Program-made: the position numbers and the translations under genes
Notes under the pieces: generated by a model
Seen by the model: only the letters and a program-made list of their open reading frames with translations
Databases searched by the model: none
What the model was told of the DNA's origin: nothing
Shown here: positions 6,627-13,166 of the stretch, piece after piece
Position numbering within the stretch: position 1 is the stretch's first letter
Layout of the letters: each line of letters starts with the position of its first letter
NCBI GenBank assembly: GCA_041168165.1
Contig: JBEELK010000342.1
Coordinates: 1-13,166, forward strand
Direction of reading: 5' to 3'
DNA length: 13,166 nucleotides
DNA from: SXPK01 sp041168165
GTDB taxonomy: Bacteria > Planctomycetota > UBA1135 > UBA2386

Positions 6627-7700
6627 TCAGTTCGGCAGCGTGGGCGGCGTGAACTTCGTCTCGCTCGTCAGCGCCGTGAGGAACGCGGCGATCGCCTTGA
6701 TCTCGCCGTCGCTGAGCTTGCGGTCGAGCAGTTGCGGCGACTTCGTCGGATTGTCGCGGCCGCCCGACGCCATGAACTTCACCGCTTCTTCGAGCGTCGC
6801 GATGCTGCCGTCGTGGAAGTAGGGGCCGGTCTTTGCGACATCGCGCAGCGATGGCGTCTTGAAGTAGCCGTTGAGCTTCGGGTCCTTCACGTGCGCGCCG
6901 CGGCCGAGGTCGGGGTTCTCCTTGTCCATCCCGATGCCGGTGTTGTGGAAGCTCTTGTCAGTGAACAACGGCGGAATGTGGCAGACGGCGCAGCCGGCCT
7001 TGCCCATGAACAGGTCGTTGCCCGCCTTCTGGTCCTGCGTGAGCGCGTTCTGATCGACCGCGAGGTAGCGGTCGTAGGCCGACTTCTCGCCCTTGATCCT
7101 GCTAACGAACGCTGCGAGCGCCTTGCCGATGTTCTCTTCGTTCGCATTCGTTTGGAACGCGGCGCGGAACTTCTCGGCGTAGGCCGGGATCTTGTCGAGC
7201 ACGCTGCTGACGGCCAGTGGGTCGGCGCTCATCTGGCCCTTCCATGCGGCGACCACGTTGGCTTCGAGGCTATTCGCACGGCCATCCCAATAGAGCTTGT
7301 CGCAGTAGCCGACGTTGACGAGCGTCGGGCTGTGACGCTTGTTGATCGTGCCATCGTCCTTGGTCGACAGCTGCTTGCCATCCGTCCATGCCATGTCTGG
7401 CAGGTGGCACGTGCTGCACGAGGTCTTGCCGCTCTTCGACATGCGCGGATCAAAGAACAGCCACTTGCCGAGCTCCATGCGGTGCCCTGCTGGCGAGTCG
7501 GGCTTTACGAGTCCATTCAGGTCGACCACGTCCATCCCGTTGGGGTCGACGCTCAACGTGACCTCGACCGGGCCGTTCTGCGGCTGTTGGCCTTGAGGCG
7601 CGGTGGCACTCGGCGCCGGCTGGGTCGTGTCGTTCGATGGCTTGGAATCACCAGAGCACGCTGCAAGGAGCAGGGCTGTGAACAGGACGATGCGGTGCAT
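6627..7700 (-). CDS. Lipoprotein di-haem cytochrome c peroxidase (CcpA/MauG family)
   Basis: Reduces hydrogen peroxide with electrons from small c-type cytochromes in the periplasm. The 357-residue protein has two haem c attachment motifs, CSTCH (95-99) and CAVCH (237-241). Family signatures include GKWLFFDPRMS, RHSPTLVNVGYCDKLYWDGR (122-141), KTPSLRDVAKTGPYFHDGS (281-299) and a Met in EEAVKFMASGG (M310) where CcpA-type enzymes have the second axial ligand of the electron-transfer haem. The signal ends in lipobox LAAC, so Cys15 is lipid-modified. A Pro/Gln/Ser/Thr-rich linker of about 28 residues (16-43) tethers the enzyme to the membrane. Classical enzymes of this family are soluble, so the anchor is a variation. 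The start ATG gives the signal peptide directly. The gene is convergent with the lipoprotein operon and 128 bases downstream of the methyltransferase gene. Function in peroxide defence fits, but MauG-like protein oxidation cannot be excluded. Confidence 0.92.
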   Translation of the reverse strand: MHRIVLFTALLLAACSGDSKPSNDTTQPAPSATAPQGQQPQNGPVEVTLSVDPNGMDVVDLNGLVKPDSPAGHRMELGKWLFFDPRMSKSGKTSCSTCHLPDMAWTDGKQLSTKDDGTINKRHSPTLVNVGYCDKLYWDGRANSLEANVVAAWKGQMSADPLAVSSVLDKIPAYAEKFRAAFQTNANEENIGKALAAFVSRIKGEKSAYDRYLAVDQNALTQDQKAGNDLFMGKAGCAVCHIPPLFTDKSFHNTGIGMDKENPDLGRGAHVKDPKLNGYFKTPSLRDVAKTGPYFHDGSIATLEEAVKFMASGGRDNPTKSPQLLDRKLSDGEIKAIAAFLTALTSETKFTPPTLPN

Positions 7701-7828
7701 GCGGATAGCTCTCTTGGTGTCTTGTGCGGTTGCCGCGAAATGCGGTGGCGTCCATCGGACGACCCGAATTGCGGGCGGCGCAACCTAGCCAACGGCACGC
7801 TGCGGCGCGAGCGCGCGGTGCGGCGGAG

Positions 7829-8833
7829 TCAAATGCGGCACACGGCCACCTTGAGCGGCGGCTTGCCGTCGAAGGCGGGGAAGTCCTCGTCGACGGGCAG
7901 CAGGTCGAGTTCGCGCAGCGGGCGGCCCGCCTTCTCGGCGATGCGGCGCAGTTGCTGCGCAAAGTCCACGGCCGACACCTCAGGCACATGGTTGGTCGCG
8001 ATCACCACGCCGCCTTCTGCGAGCGTCAGCACGCACGGCTTGAACAGCGATGCGTAGTCGCGCACGACGTCGACGGCGCCGAACGGGCCCTTGGCCCAGC
8101 GCGGCGGGTCGAGGAAGACCAGGTCGTATTGGCGCGGCTCGAACTTCACGAAGCGGAAGTCGCGGCCGCGGCGCAACACGGGCTTCCCCGCGAGTTGGCG
8201 CAGCACTGGGATGCAATCGGACTGCACCGTCGAGAAGCGCGCGCCCTGGATGCCGTTCTGTTGCGCGTTGCGCTGGCCGATCTCGAGGGCCGACTGCGCG
8301 AAGTCGACGTTCGTCGTCTCGAGCGCGCCGCTCGCGGACGCGGTCACGCCGACGCCGCATGTGTAGCTGAACAGGTTGAGCACGACCCGGTTCTTGGCAA
8401 GTTGCCGAACCGCTCTGCGGCCTTGGCGCAGGTCCAAGAACAGCCACGGGTCTTGCCCGCGATGGCGCGCCTGGATCCAGAACGACAACCCGCCTTCCTT
8501 GCAGATGTGTTCTTGCAACGCCACCTCGCTAGGCATGTGCGCGCCGAACTTGCCGGAGCCAAGGCGGTGATTGGCGACGACGTGCAGCGACTCACCCAAT
8601 GCAGCCTGCACGTGCTGGCCGAGCGCTTCTGCGTCGTCGTGCGAGAACGGCGCGCGCCACGTCTGGAGCAGCAACAGCGGGCCGTAGCGGTCGATCGAAA
8701 GGCCCGGCTCGCCTTCGGCGATGCCGTGGAACAGGCGCACTGCGTCGGTGCCTTCGTTTCGCAATCGCTGCAGCAGGTCCTGGCGGCGCGACAACGCGCG
8801 GTCGACGGCGGCGAGCAGTTCGGCAGTCAGCAT
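7829..8833 (-). CDS. RlmI-like class I SAM-dependent rRNA methyltransferase
   Basis: Probably transfers a methyl group from S-adenosylmethionine to a base in 23S rRNA. The 334 residues comprise a central linking domain (about 25-110, GLSIDRYGPLLLLQTW) and a Rossmann methyltransferase domain. Its motifs are FLDLRQGRR (132-140), NLFSYTCGVGVTASASGA (153-170, SAM loop), TNVDFAQSALEIGQRNAQQNG, and YDLVFLDPPRWAKG (236-249, catalytic DPPR loop). These match the RlmI/RlmK-like family (m5C1962 in E. coli). The N-terminal PUA domain of E. coli RlmI (about 70 residues) is missing. Start choice is uncertain: ATG 8854 adds seven residues and has GAGAAG upstream. The string encoding those extra residues is a GCTATCCTCCGC element like that at 573, so I favour ATG 8833 just downstream. 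The frame is open to 9037, but that part overlaps the divergent gene at 8900. The exact modified base is not predictable here. Confidence 0.85.
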   Translation of the reverse strand: MLTAELLAAVDRALSRRQDLLQRLRNEGTDAVRLFHGIAEGEPGLSIDRYGPLLLLQTWRAPFSHDDAEALGQHVQAALGESLHVVANHRLGSGKFGAHMPSEVALQEHICKEGGLSFWIQARHRGQDPWLFLDLRQGRRAVRQLAKNRVVLNLFSYTCGVGVTASASGALETTNVDFAQSALEIGQRNAQQNGIQGARFSTVQSDCIPVLRQLAGKPVLRRGRDFRFVKFEPRQYDLVFLDPPRWAKGPFGAVDVVRDYASLFKPCVLTLAEGGVVIATNHVPEVSAVDFAQQLRRIAEKAGRPLRELDLLPVDEDFPAFDGKPPLKVAVCRI

Positions 8834-8843
8834 GGGGGCGCGG

Positions 8844-8849
8844 AGGATA
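8844..8849 (-). promoter_or_regulatory. Possible -10 box of the methyltransferase gene
   Basis: TATCCT reads on the minus strand within GGCTATCCTCCGCGC, nearly identical to the string upstream of the HEAT-repeat gene. A start about seven bases on would leave a very short leader before ATG 8833. No -35 box is recognisable. Confidence 0.3.
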
Positions 8850-8899
8850 GCCATTCGGCGCGCTTCTCGTCGTGCCCTCGATCCAGTAAGGCAGGAGCC

Positions 8900-9175
8900 A
8901 TGAGCCATGCATCCCATGAGGCCGGAGTTCGACTCCGTCGCCAGATCCGCGCGCAGCTGCGCGAAGGCAAGGAGTCGGTCGCGCTGTCTGCCGGCGAAGC
9001 GGAGATGTTGATCGACGAGGTGGGGCGGCTGCAGCAAGCCAACGATCGACTGCGACGGCAGAACAAGCGGCTGCGCAGGCGCCTGCTCGCGGCTGGCGGC
9101 GCCGAGCTATCGGAGATCGAAAACGAGCAGGAAGAAGGCGACTCGACGCTGCGCGATGAGGACGGCGACGTCTGA
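8900..9175 (+). CDS. Small leucine-zipper protein with acidic tail
   Basis: No family is recognised. The predicted 91-residue protein starts at ATG 8900 with AGGAG only two bases upstream, which is unusually close. Residues 10-24 are basic (RLRRQIRAQLREGK). Residues 37-62 form a textbook coiled coil: L37, L44, L51 and L58 in heptad register, with V41, N48, N55 and L62 in the partner core positions, similar to a dimeric leucine zipper with Asn in the core. A strongly basic run (RLRRQNKRLRRR, 50-61) is followed by an acidic tail (residues 69-91, rich in Glu and Asp). There is no signal peptide or membrane segment, so it is probably cytoplasmic. Third codon positions are G/C-rich and the frame is clean, supporting a real gene. 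It is divergent from the methyltransferase and converges on PhoD with 21 bases between stops. A nucleic-acid or protein-binding dimer is a reasonable guess. Confidence 0.7.
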   Translation: MSHASHEAGVRLRRQIRAQLREGKESVALSAGEAEMLIDEVGRLQQANDRLRRQNKRLRRRLLAAGGAELSEIENEQEEGDSTLRDEDGDV

Positions 9176-9196
9176 TCGAGGAACCGCCGCCGCTCG

Positions 9197-10792
9197 TCAG
9201 CGCTGCGGCATCCCGTCCTGCTGCGATGGGCGCGGGTTGCCGTCTTGCAGCGTGAACGTCGCGCGCACCGAGGCCTTGCCGCCCGGCTTCGTGACGCGGT
9301 CCATCACGACGTAGTCCGCGGTCCAATCCGTGGGCGTCACGGTGCAGCGGATGTAGCCACGCTGTTGGTTGTGGAATCGCACGCAGGGATTGGCCGCGAG
9401 CAGTTCCGCAAGGTTGTTGGGCGCATCCGCGCCATCTCCTCCGCTCGCGATCGATGTCGCGACAAACTCTGTCGCGACTACGGGAGTTGTGGGATCGCGA
9501 TCATCCACGCGCAGCTCGTTGCACCAGTTGGAGTGGATGTCACCGGTGAGCACGACGGGGTTCTTCACCTTGCGATCTGCGAGGAATCGCAGGAACTCCA
9601 TTCGTTCGTGCGCGTAGCCAGGCCACTGGTCCATCTTGAACGGCCGCTCCGCGCCGGACTTGGTGAGGTCGTGCGAGACCATCGCCATCATCACTTGCTG
9701 CGCGAGCACGTTCCAAGTGGCGCGCGACGACTGAAGGCCGTCCTGCAGCCACGCGAGTTGCTCCTTGCCGAGCATCGTGCCGTTCGCGTCTAGCGCTGCT
9801 GCATTGAGCGGCGCCGGCTTGTCGTTATTGGGTTGGTCGCTGCGGTATTGACGCGTATCGAGCACGAAGAACGACGCAAGCGATCCGAAGTCGATGCGGC
9901 GGTGGAGGCGCATGCCGTCTTGATCCGGCGCGGCGCTGCGACGCAGCGGCATGTTCTCCCAATACGCGCGATAGGCGTCCTTGCGCCTCTGCAAGAACTG
10001 CGCTGCCGTCGTGCCTGTCTTCGCTGGGTGCACGCCTGCGTAGTTGTTGTCGACTTCGTGATCGTCCCAAGTGACTAGCCACGGACAGCGGGCGTGCATC
10101 GCCTGCAGCTTCGGGTCCGTTCGATACTGCGCGTAGCGCGTTCGATAGTGCGCGAGCTCCGTGCACTCAGGGCCGTAGTGCTGTCGCACCTTGCCCTGCA
10201 CGCCGGCTGCATACTCGTAGATGTAGTCGCCGACGAACACGACGAGGTCGAGTTCGTCCTGCGCCATCGCGTCGTATGCGGTGAAGAGCCCTTGCTCGTA
10301 GCTCTGGCACGACGCGAGCGCGAACGCCATGCGATCCTTCGCGTCGCCTTGCTTTGGCATCGTGCGCGTGCGACCGATCGGGCTCGCGAATCCATCGGCG
10401 ACGAAGCGATACCAGAAGAAGCGGCCGCTCGGCAGGCCACTGGCTTCGACGTGGACCGAGTGTCCCTCCGCTTCCGTGCACAGCACGCTCCCGCGCTGCA
10501 CGACGTGCTGCATCGCCGCATCCTCGGCGATCTCCCAAGCGACCTCGACCGTTCGAGCGCCCATGCCGCCGTCGTCTGCGAGGGGCTCTGTTGCAAGCCT
10601 CGTCCACAGCACAACACTCTCCGAGTCTGGGTCGCCCGATGCGACGCCCAGCGTGAATGGGTCTTGCGGAGTCGAGCGGCCGAGCGCTGCGCACGCCGCA
10701 AGCGGCGCTGCCGCTGCGAGGGCCGCGGCGTGGAGGAGGAACTCGCGGCGCGACGTGGATCGCTGTGGCGCTCGATCAGGTGCGTGGTGCAT
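9197..10792 (-). CDS. phoD: PhoD-family alkaline phosphatase/phosphodiesterase, Tat-exported lipoprotein
   Basis: Releases phosphate from phosphomonoesters and diesters outside the cytoplasm. The 531-residue protein starts with a Tat signal (TSRREFLLHAAALAAAAPLAAC): twin arginines R15-R16, and Cys34 in an LAAC lipobox. Residues 44-145 form the PhoD N-terminal beta domain (FTLGVASGDPDSESVVLWTRL). The metallophosphatase domain follows with FALASCQSYEQG (Cys162, at the iron-ligand position of Bacillus PhoD), VVFVGDYIYEY (D189, Y190), WLVTWDDHEVDNNYAG (243-252) and VVLTGDIHSNW (415-423). Length and motifs are typical and all key residues are present. ATG 10792 was preferred because it lies 14 residues before the twin arginines. 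A GTG at 10831 would add 13 residues encoded partly by a tandem 9-base repeat. There is no good Shine-Dalgarno site. It ends 21 bases from the convergent small gene. Phosphate-starvation control is expected for the family, but no Pho box is seen. Confidence 0.93.
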   Translation of the reverse strand: MHHAPDRAPQRSTSRREFLLHAAALAAAAPLAACAALGRSTPQDPFTLGVASGDPDSESVVLWTRLATEPLADDGGMGARTVEVAWEIAEDAAMQHVVQRGSVLCTEAEGHSVHVEASGLPSGRFFWYRFVADGFASPIGRTRTMPKQGDAKDRMAFALASCQSYEQGLFTAYDAMAQDELDLVVFVGDYIYEYAAGVQGKVRQHYGPECTELAHYRTRYAQYRTDPKLQAMHARCPWLVTWDDHEVDNNYAGVHPAKTGTTAAQFLQRRKDAYRAYWENMPLRRSAAPDQDGMRLHRRIDFGSLASFFVLDTRQYRSDQPNNDKPAPLNAAALDANGTMLGKEQLAWLQDGLQSSRATWNVLAQQVMMAMVSHDLTKSGAERPFKMDQWPGYAHERMEFLRFLADRKVKNPVVLTGDIHSNWCNELRVDDRDPTTPVVATEFVATSIASGGDGADAPNNLAELLAANPCVRFHNQQRGYIRCTVTPTDWTADYVVMDRVTKPGGKASVRATFTLQDGNPRPSQQDGMPQR

Positions 10793-10812
10793 CGCGCAAA
10801 ACAGTGTCGCCG

Positions 10813-10830
10813 GACTTCGCAGACTTCGCA
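10813..10830. repeat. Tandem 9-base repeat upstream of phoD
   Basis: GACTTCGCA occurs twice head to tail (10813-10821 and 10822-10830), 21 bases upstream of the preferred PhoD start. The 9-base period does not match the 11-base period of a Pho box. It may be an operator for another regulator or a chance duplication. Confidence 0.5.
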
Positions 10831-10883
10831 CGGGGCGCAGGCAAGGAACCGTGAAGGTCGTTGCGGACTTGCGACATCAGGAA

Positions 10884-12110
10884 CTACACGGCTGTGCGCA
10901 ACCACAGCCACGTCGCGGCGATCGCAAGCGTGCCGATCGTGATCGGGATGCCGGTGCGAAGGTGCACTGCGGTCCAACTGCCGCGCTGCGGTTCGACGCC
11001 AAGGCGCCGCGCTTGCTCAACGACGATGAGGTTGGCGATCGAGCCGATCAGCAGCAGGTTGCCAGCGAGCGTGCTCGAGAGCGCGAGGATGGCGGCGGAC
11101 TGCGGATGCTGGGCCGCGGGCAACAGCAGCATCACGAGGGGCACGTTGGAGACGACGTTGCTGCCGAGCGCGGTCACGCAGAACAGCGCCTTCGGATCGC
11201 GCATGTCGATGCCGGAGGCCGACATCGACTCGATCCAACGCGCGGGATGGCCTGCGTGTTCGAGCGCACCGTTCACGACGAACAGTCCGGCGAACAACGC
11301 GAGCAGCGGCCAGTCGACGAGGGCCAGCGCGTCGCGCGTCGCGGTCTTGCGCGACAGCAATACGGCCGAGCCAGCGATCAGCGCCTGCACGCCGCGCGGC
11401 AGCGGGCAGAACAGCAAGCCGATCACGAACAGCGCGAGGATCGCGATGCCCTTGTGCGCGCGAGCCGCATCGTAGGGCAGGTCCTCGACGCCGTTGTCGG
11501 TCGGCGTTCGCGAGAAGCGACCGCGATACGCGCGCTGCAACACCCACCAGGAGAACAACAGCCCGATCGCGGCAGGCACGCCGCCATCGAGCAGATACCG
11601 CGAGAAGGGGACGTCGAGCGCTTCGCCGATCAGGAGGTTCTGCGGGTTGCCGAGGATCGTCGCAGCGGATCCCACGTTGCTCGCGGCCGCGAGACCGAGC
11701 AGGAACGGAACGGGATCGAGCGAGCGGCGACGGCAGACATCGACCAGCACCGGCGCGACCGCGAGGCAGACCACGTCGTTGGTCAGCAGCGCAGACAGCG
11801 CGCCGCACGCGAGCATGAACGACAGCAGGAGCCGTTCTGGATCGCCGTCGCGCGCTGCGATCGCGCGCGTGATGCGAGCGTAGAAGCCCGACAGCCGGAA
11901 CTGCGCGGACACGAGCATGAGCCCGAACAACAGGCAGATCGTCGGCGCGTCGATCGCCTTCCATGCGGCGCTGAGTTCGATGGATCCGATCGCGAGCAAA
12001 GCCACGGCGCCGAGCAACGCGACGCCTGCGCGATCGATGCGCAAGAACGGGATCCCGCCGAGGATCATGCCCGCATAGACGGCGACGAAGACGACGAGGA
12101 CGGGATCCAC
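10884..12110 (-). CDS. ArsB/SLC13-superfamily anion transporter
   Basis: Polytopic inner-membrane protein of 408 residues with about ten to twelve hydrophobic segments. It belongs to the ion transporter superfamily that includes ArsB, CitMHS, NhaD and SLC13 carriers. Characteristic re-entrant hairpin motifs occur in each half: SALLTNDVVCLAVAPVL (106-122) with ASNVGSAATILGNPQNLLIG (143-162), and GSNVVSNVPLVMLLLP (316-331) with LLLIGSIANLIVVEQA (352-367). The paired SN/TN-x-P-type motifs support an inverted-repeat carrier. The substrate cannot be read from the sequence; arsenite, dicarboxylate, sulfate or sodium/proton exchange are all found in relatives. No arsR, arsC or arsA gene is adjacent, so an arsenic role is not supported by context. 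The start is a GTG at 12110 with no clear ribosome-binding site; the first helix begins right after it. It lies 46 bases downstream of recD and 91 bases upstream of PhoD, all on the same strand. Confidence 0.88.
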   Translation of the reverse strand: MDPVLVVFVAVYAGMILGGIPFLRIDRAGVALLGAVALLAIGSIELSAAWKAIDAPTICLLFGLMLVSAQFRLSGFYARITRAIAARDGDPERLLLSFMLACGALSALLTNDVVCLAVAPVLVDVCRRRSLDPVPFLLGLAAASNVGSAATILGNPQNLLIGEALDVPFSRYLLDGGVPAAIGLLFSWWVLQRAYRGRFSRTPTDNGVEDLPYDAARAHKGIAILALFVIGLLFCPLPRGVQALIAGSAVLLSRKTATRDALALVDWPLLALFAGLFVVNGALEHAGHPARWIESMSASGIDMRDPKALFCVTALGSNVVSNVPLVMLLLPAAQHPQSAAILALSSTLAGNLLLIGSIANLIVVEQARRLGVEPQRGSWTAVHLRTGIPITIGTLAIAATWLWLRTAV

Positions 12111-12156
12111 GCGGCGGATCGTGCCGACGCGCTCGCGGCGAGCAAGCGCGTTGCCG

Positions 12157-13166
12157 TCAGCTTGTCGGCTGAGCTACCGAGCCGAGCGCGCGAAGGATCT
12201 GCGCCGAAAGCCCCGAACGTCGCTCGGTCTCGCTGCGGATCGCGTGCTCCGCTGCGGCGCGATCGCCGAGCACCGTGCACGACTTCTTTGCGCGCGTGAT
12301 CGCCGTGTAGAGCCACTGCATGCTCGACAGCGGGCTGTCGGCATCTGGCAAGAACACGATCACTTCGTCGAACTCAGAGCCCTGGCTCTTGTGCACGGTC
12401 ATCGCCCACGCCGTCTCGTGGGGCGGCAGGCGCTGTGGCAGCACGCCGCGCGGCTCCTTCTCGCCGTTGTCAAACCACGCGAGCATCCGGTTGTTCGCGT
12501 CGGGCCAGAGCACGCCGAGGTCGCCGTTCATCAGGCCGGAGGCGTAGTCGTTGGTCGTGATCAGCACGGGGCGACCTTGCAGCAGCGCATCTGGTGGAGC
12601 CGCGCGATCGCGAAGATGGGACTCGACCCAGGCGTTGACGGCCTCGACGCCGAACGGCCCGCTGTATTGCGCGCACAGAATGCGCACGGTCTGCAATGCC
12701 TTGATCGCTTCCTTGGGCGAAGTCGCCTCGGTGCACGCGCGCAGCGTGGGCATCTTCGACTGCAGCGCATCGCGCAGGGTCTTGCACGGCTTGAGCGCGA
12801 GGTCCGAGCCTCCGCTTTCGAGCGCCGCGATCGCCGCGTCGCGCTCGCGACGAGCGATGGCGCTAGCAAACGCGCCGATGCCGGATGCCGAGTCGAAGCG
12901 ATAGGTCTTCGTGAGCATCGTCACGCATTCGGCCAACGGCGAGCAGCCTGCTTGCGGCGTAAGCTCCATGCCGAGCGTCGCCTTGCACTGCTGTGCGGAG
13001 ATGGGGCCCATGCCGAGTTCCGGCTTGGCGACGTCGCAGAGGTCCGCGAGCAGTTGGCCCGCGCCGACCGAAGTGAGTTGGTCGCGGTCTCCGAGCAGCG
13101 CAATGCGGCACGAAGTCGGCAGCGCGCGCAACAGCGCATCGAACAGGTCGAGATCGACCATCGACG
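12157..13166 (-). CDS. recD: RecD-like DNA helicase, exonuclease V alpha subunit (5' part outside window)
   Basis: Superfamily 1B helicase moving 5' to 3' on DNA; in RecBCD it is the alpha subunit for double-strand break repair. About 336 C-terminal residues are visible. The frame runs off the right edge, where ..A-S-M-V-D-L matches the end of the DEAS(M)VDL Walker B motif. Counting from that Met (13161), motif III is GDRDQLTSVGAG (24-35), a YRF element lies at 87-89, and the segment ITTNDYASGLMNGDLGVL (201-218) is typical of RecD. Motif V is TVHKSQGSEFDEVIVFLP (255-272) and motif VI YTAITRAKK (285-293). The Walker A domain lies beyond the window. The C-terminus stops soon after motif VI, as in RecD1 proteins. 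Presence of recB and recC upstream cannot be judged. RecD2 is the main alternative, less likely because the TTNDYASGLMNGD segment resembles RecD1. A GCTCGC/GCGAGC palindrome sits after the stop (12131-12143) and may be a weak terminator. Confidence 0.92.
   Translation of the reverse strand, partial: SMVDLDLFDALLRALPTSCRIALLGDRDQLTSVGAGQLLADLCDVAKPELGMGPISAQQCKATLGMELTPQAGCSPLAECVTMLTKTYRFDSASGIGAFASAIARRERDAAIAALESGGSDLALKPCKTLRDALQSKMPTLRACTEATSPKEAIKALQTVRILCAQYSGPFGVEAVNAWVESHLRDRAAPPDALLQGRPVLITTNDYASGLMNGDLGVLWPDANNRMLAWFDNGEKEPRGVLPQRLPPHETAWAMTVHKSQGSEFDEVIVFLPDADSPLSSMQWLYTAITRAKKSCTVLGDRAAAEHAIRSETERRSGLSAQILRALGSVAQPTS

Noticed and set aside
6594..8057. 487-codon plus-strand open frame opposite the peroxidase and methyltransferase
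   Set aside because: Spans two recognisable minus-strand genes and has no recognisable motif.
7724..8899. Upstream extension of the small zipper gene in the same frame
   Set aside because: This part is antisense to the methyltransferase; only the last 91 codons from ATG 8900 look like an independent gene.
10884..12110. Arsenic resistance operon
   Set aside because: The transporter resembles the ArsB superfamily, but no arsR, arsC, arsA or arsM gene is adjacent and the superfamily covers many substrates.
12128..12150. Inverted repeat between recD and the transporter as a definite terminator
   Set aside because: Several overlapping GC-rich pairings are possible and there is no T-run, so it is too weak to list as a feature.
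10329..12299. 656-codon plus-strand open frame opposite phoD and the transporter
   Set aside because: Its translation is low-complexity (Arg, Gln, Asp, Glu) with no domain, while the minus strand shows clear PhoD and transporter motifs over the same bases.

Overview
This is a high-GC bacterial window with ten protein-coding genes that I would defend, plus one tRNA. The style suggests a Planctomycetota or similar deep-branching Gram-negative heterotroph. The signs are strong G/C bias at third codon positions, a very large secreted HEAT-repeat protein, several outer-envelope lipoproteins, a lipoprotein di-haem peroxidase and a Tat-exported PhoD. Taxonomy is inferred from style only; no marker gene here settles it. 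No insertion sequence, integrase, CRISPR array or phage gene was seen, and no gene-free stretch exceeds about 140 bases.

Left part, plus strand (1-6578). The window opens inside a shikimate kinase gene (aroK). A 942-residue secreted HEAT/TPR-type protein follows, then an initiator tRNA (tRNA-fMet) with its own probable promoter and a strong terminator hairpin. Next come a small four-helix membrane protein and three lipoprotein genes. The lipoprotein genes are packed tightly: the last two start inside the stop codon of the gene before (GTGA and ATGA overlaps) and have clear Shine-Dalgarno sites. The first lipoprotein looks like a cupredoxin fold without copper ligands. The other two look like divergent GNA1162/DUF799-type (CsgG-like) lipoproteins that share a second, C-terminal beta domain. 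This trio is the least ordinary part of the window and could form an outer-membrane complex.

Right part, mainly minus strand (6627-13166). A hairpin separates the lipoprotein operon from a convergent lipoprotein cytochrome c peroxidase. An RlmI-like rRNA methyltransferase comes next, divergent from a 91-residue leucine-zipper protein on the plus strand. That small gene converges on a PhoD-type alkaline phosphatase/phosphodiesterase. Upstream of PhoD on the same strand lie an ArsB/SLC13-type anion transporter and the 3' part of a RecD-type helicase gene that runs off the right edge.

Most genes are unrelated housekeeping or envelope functions in short transcription units. The clearest unit that works together is 4241-6578. 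A recurring GCTATC[A/C]TCCGC element upstream of two genes probably represents a promoter -10 region and helps choose start codons.
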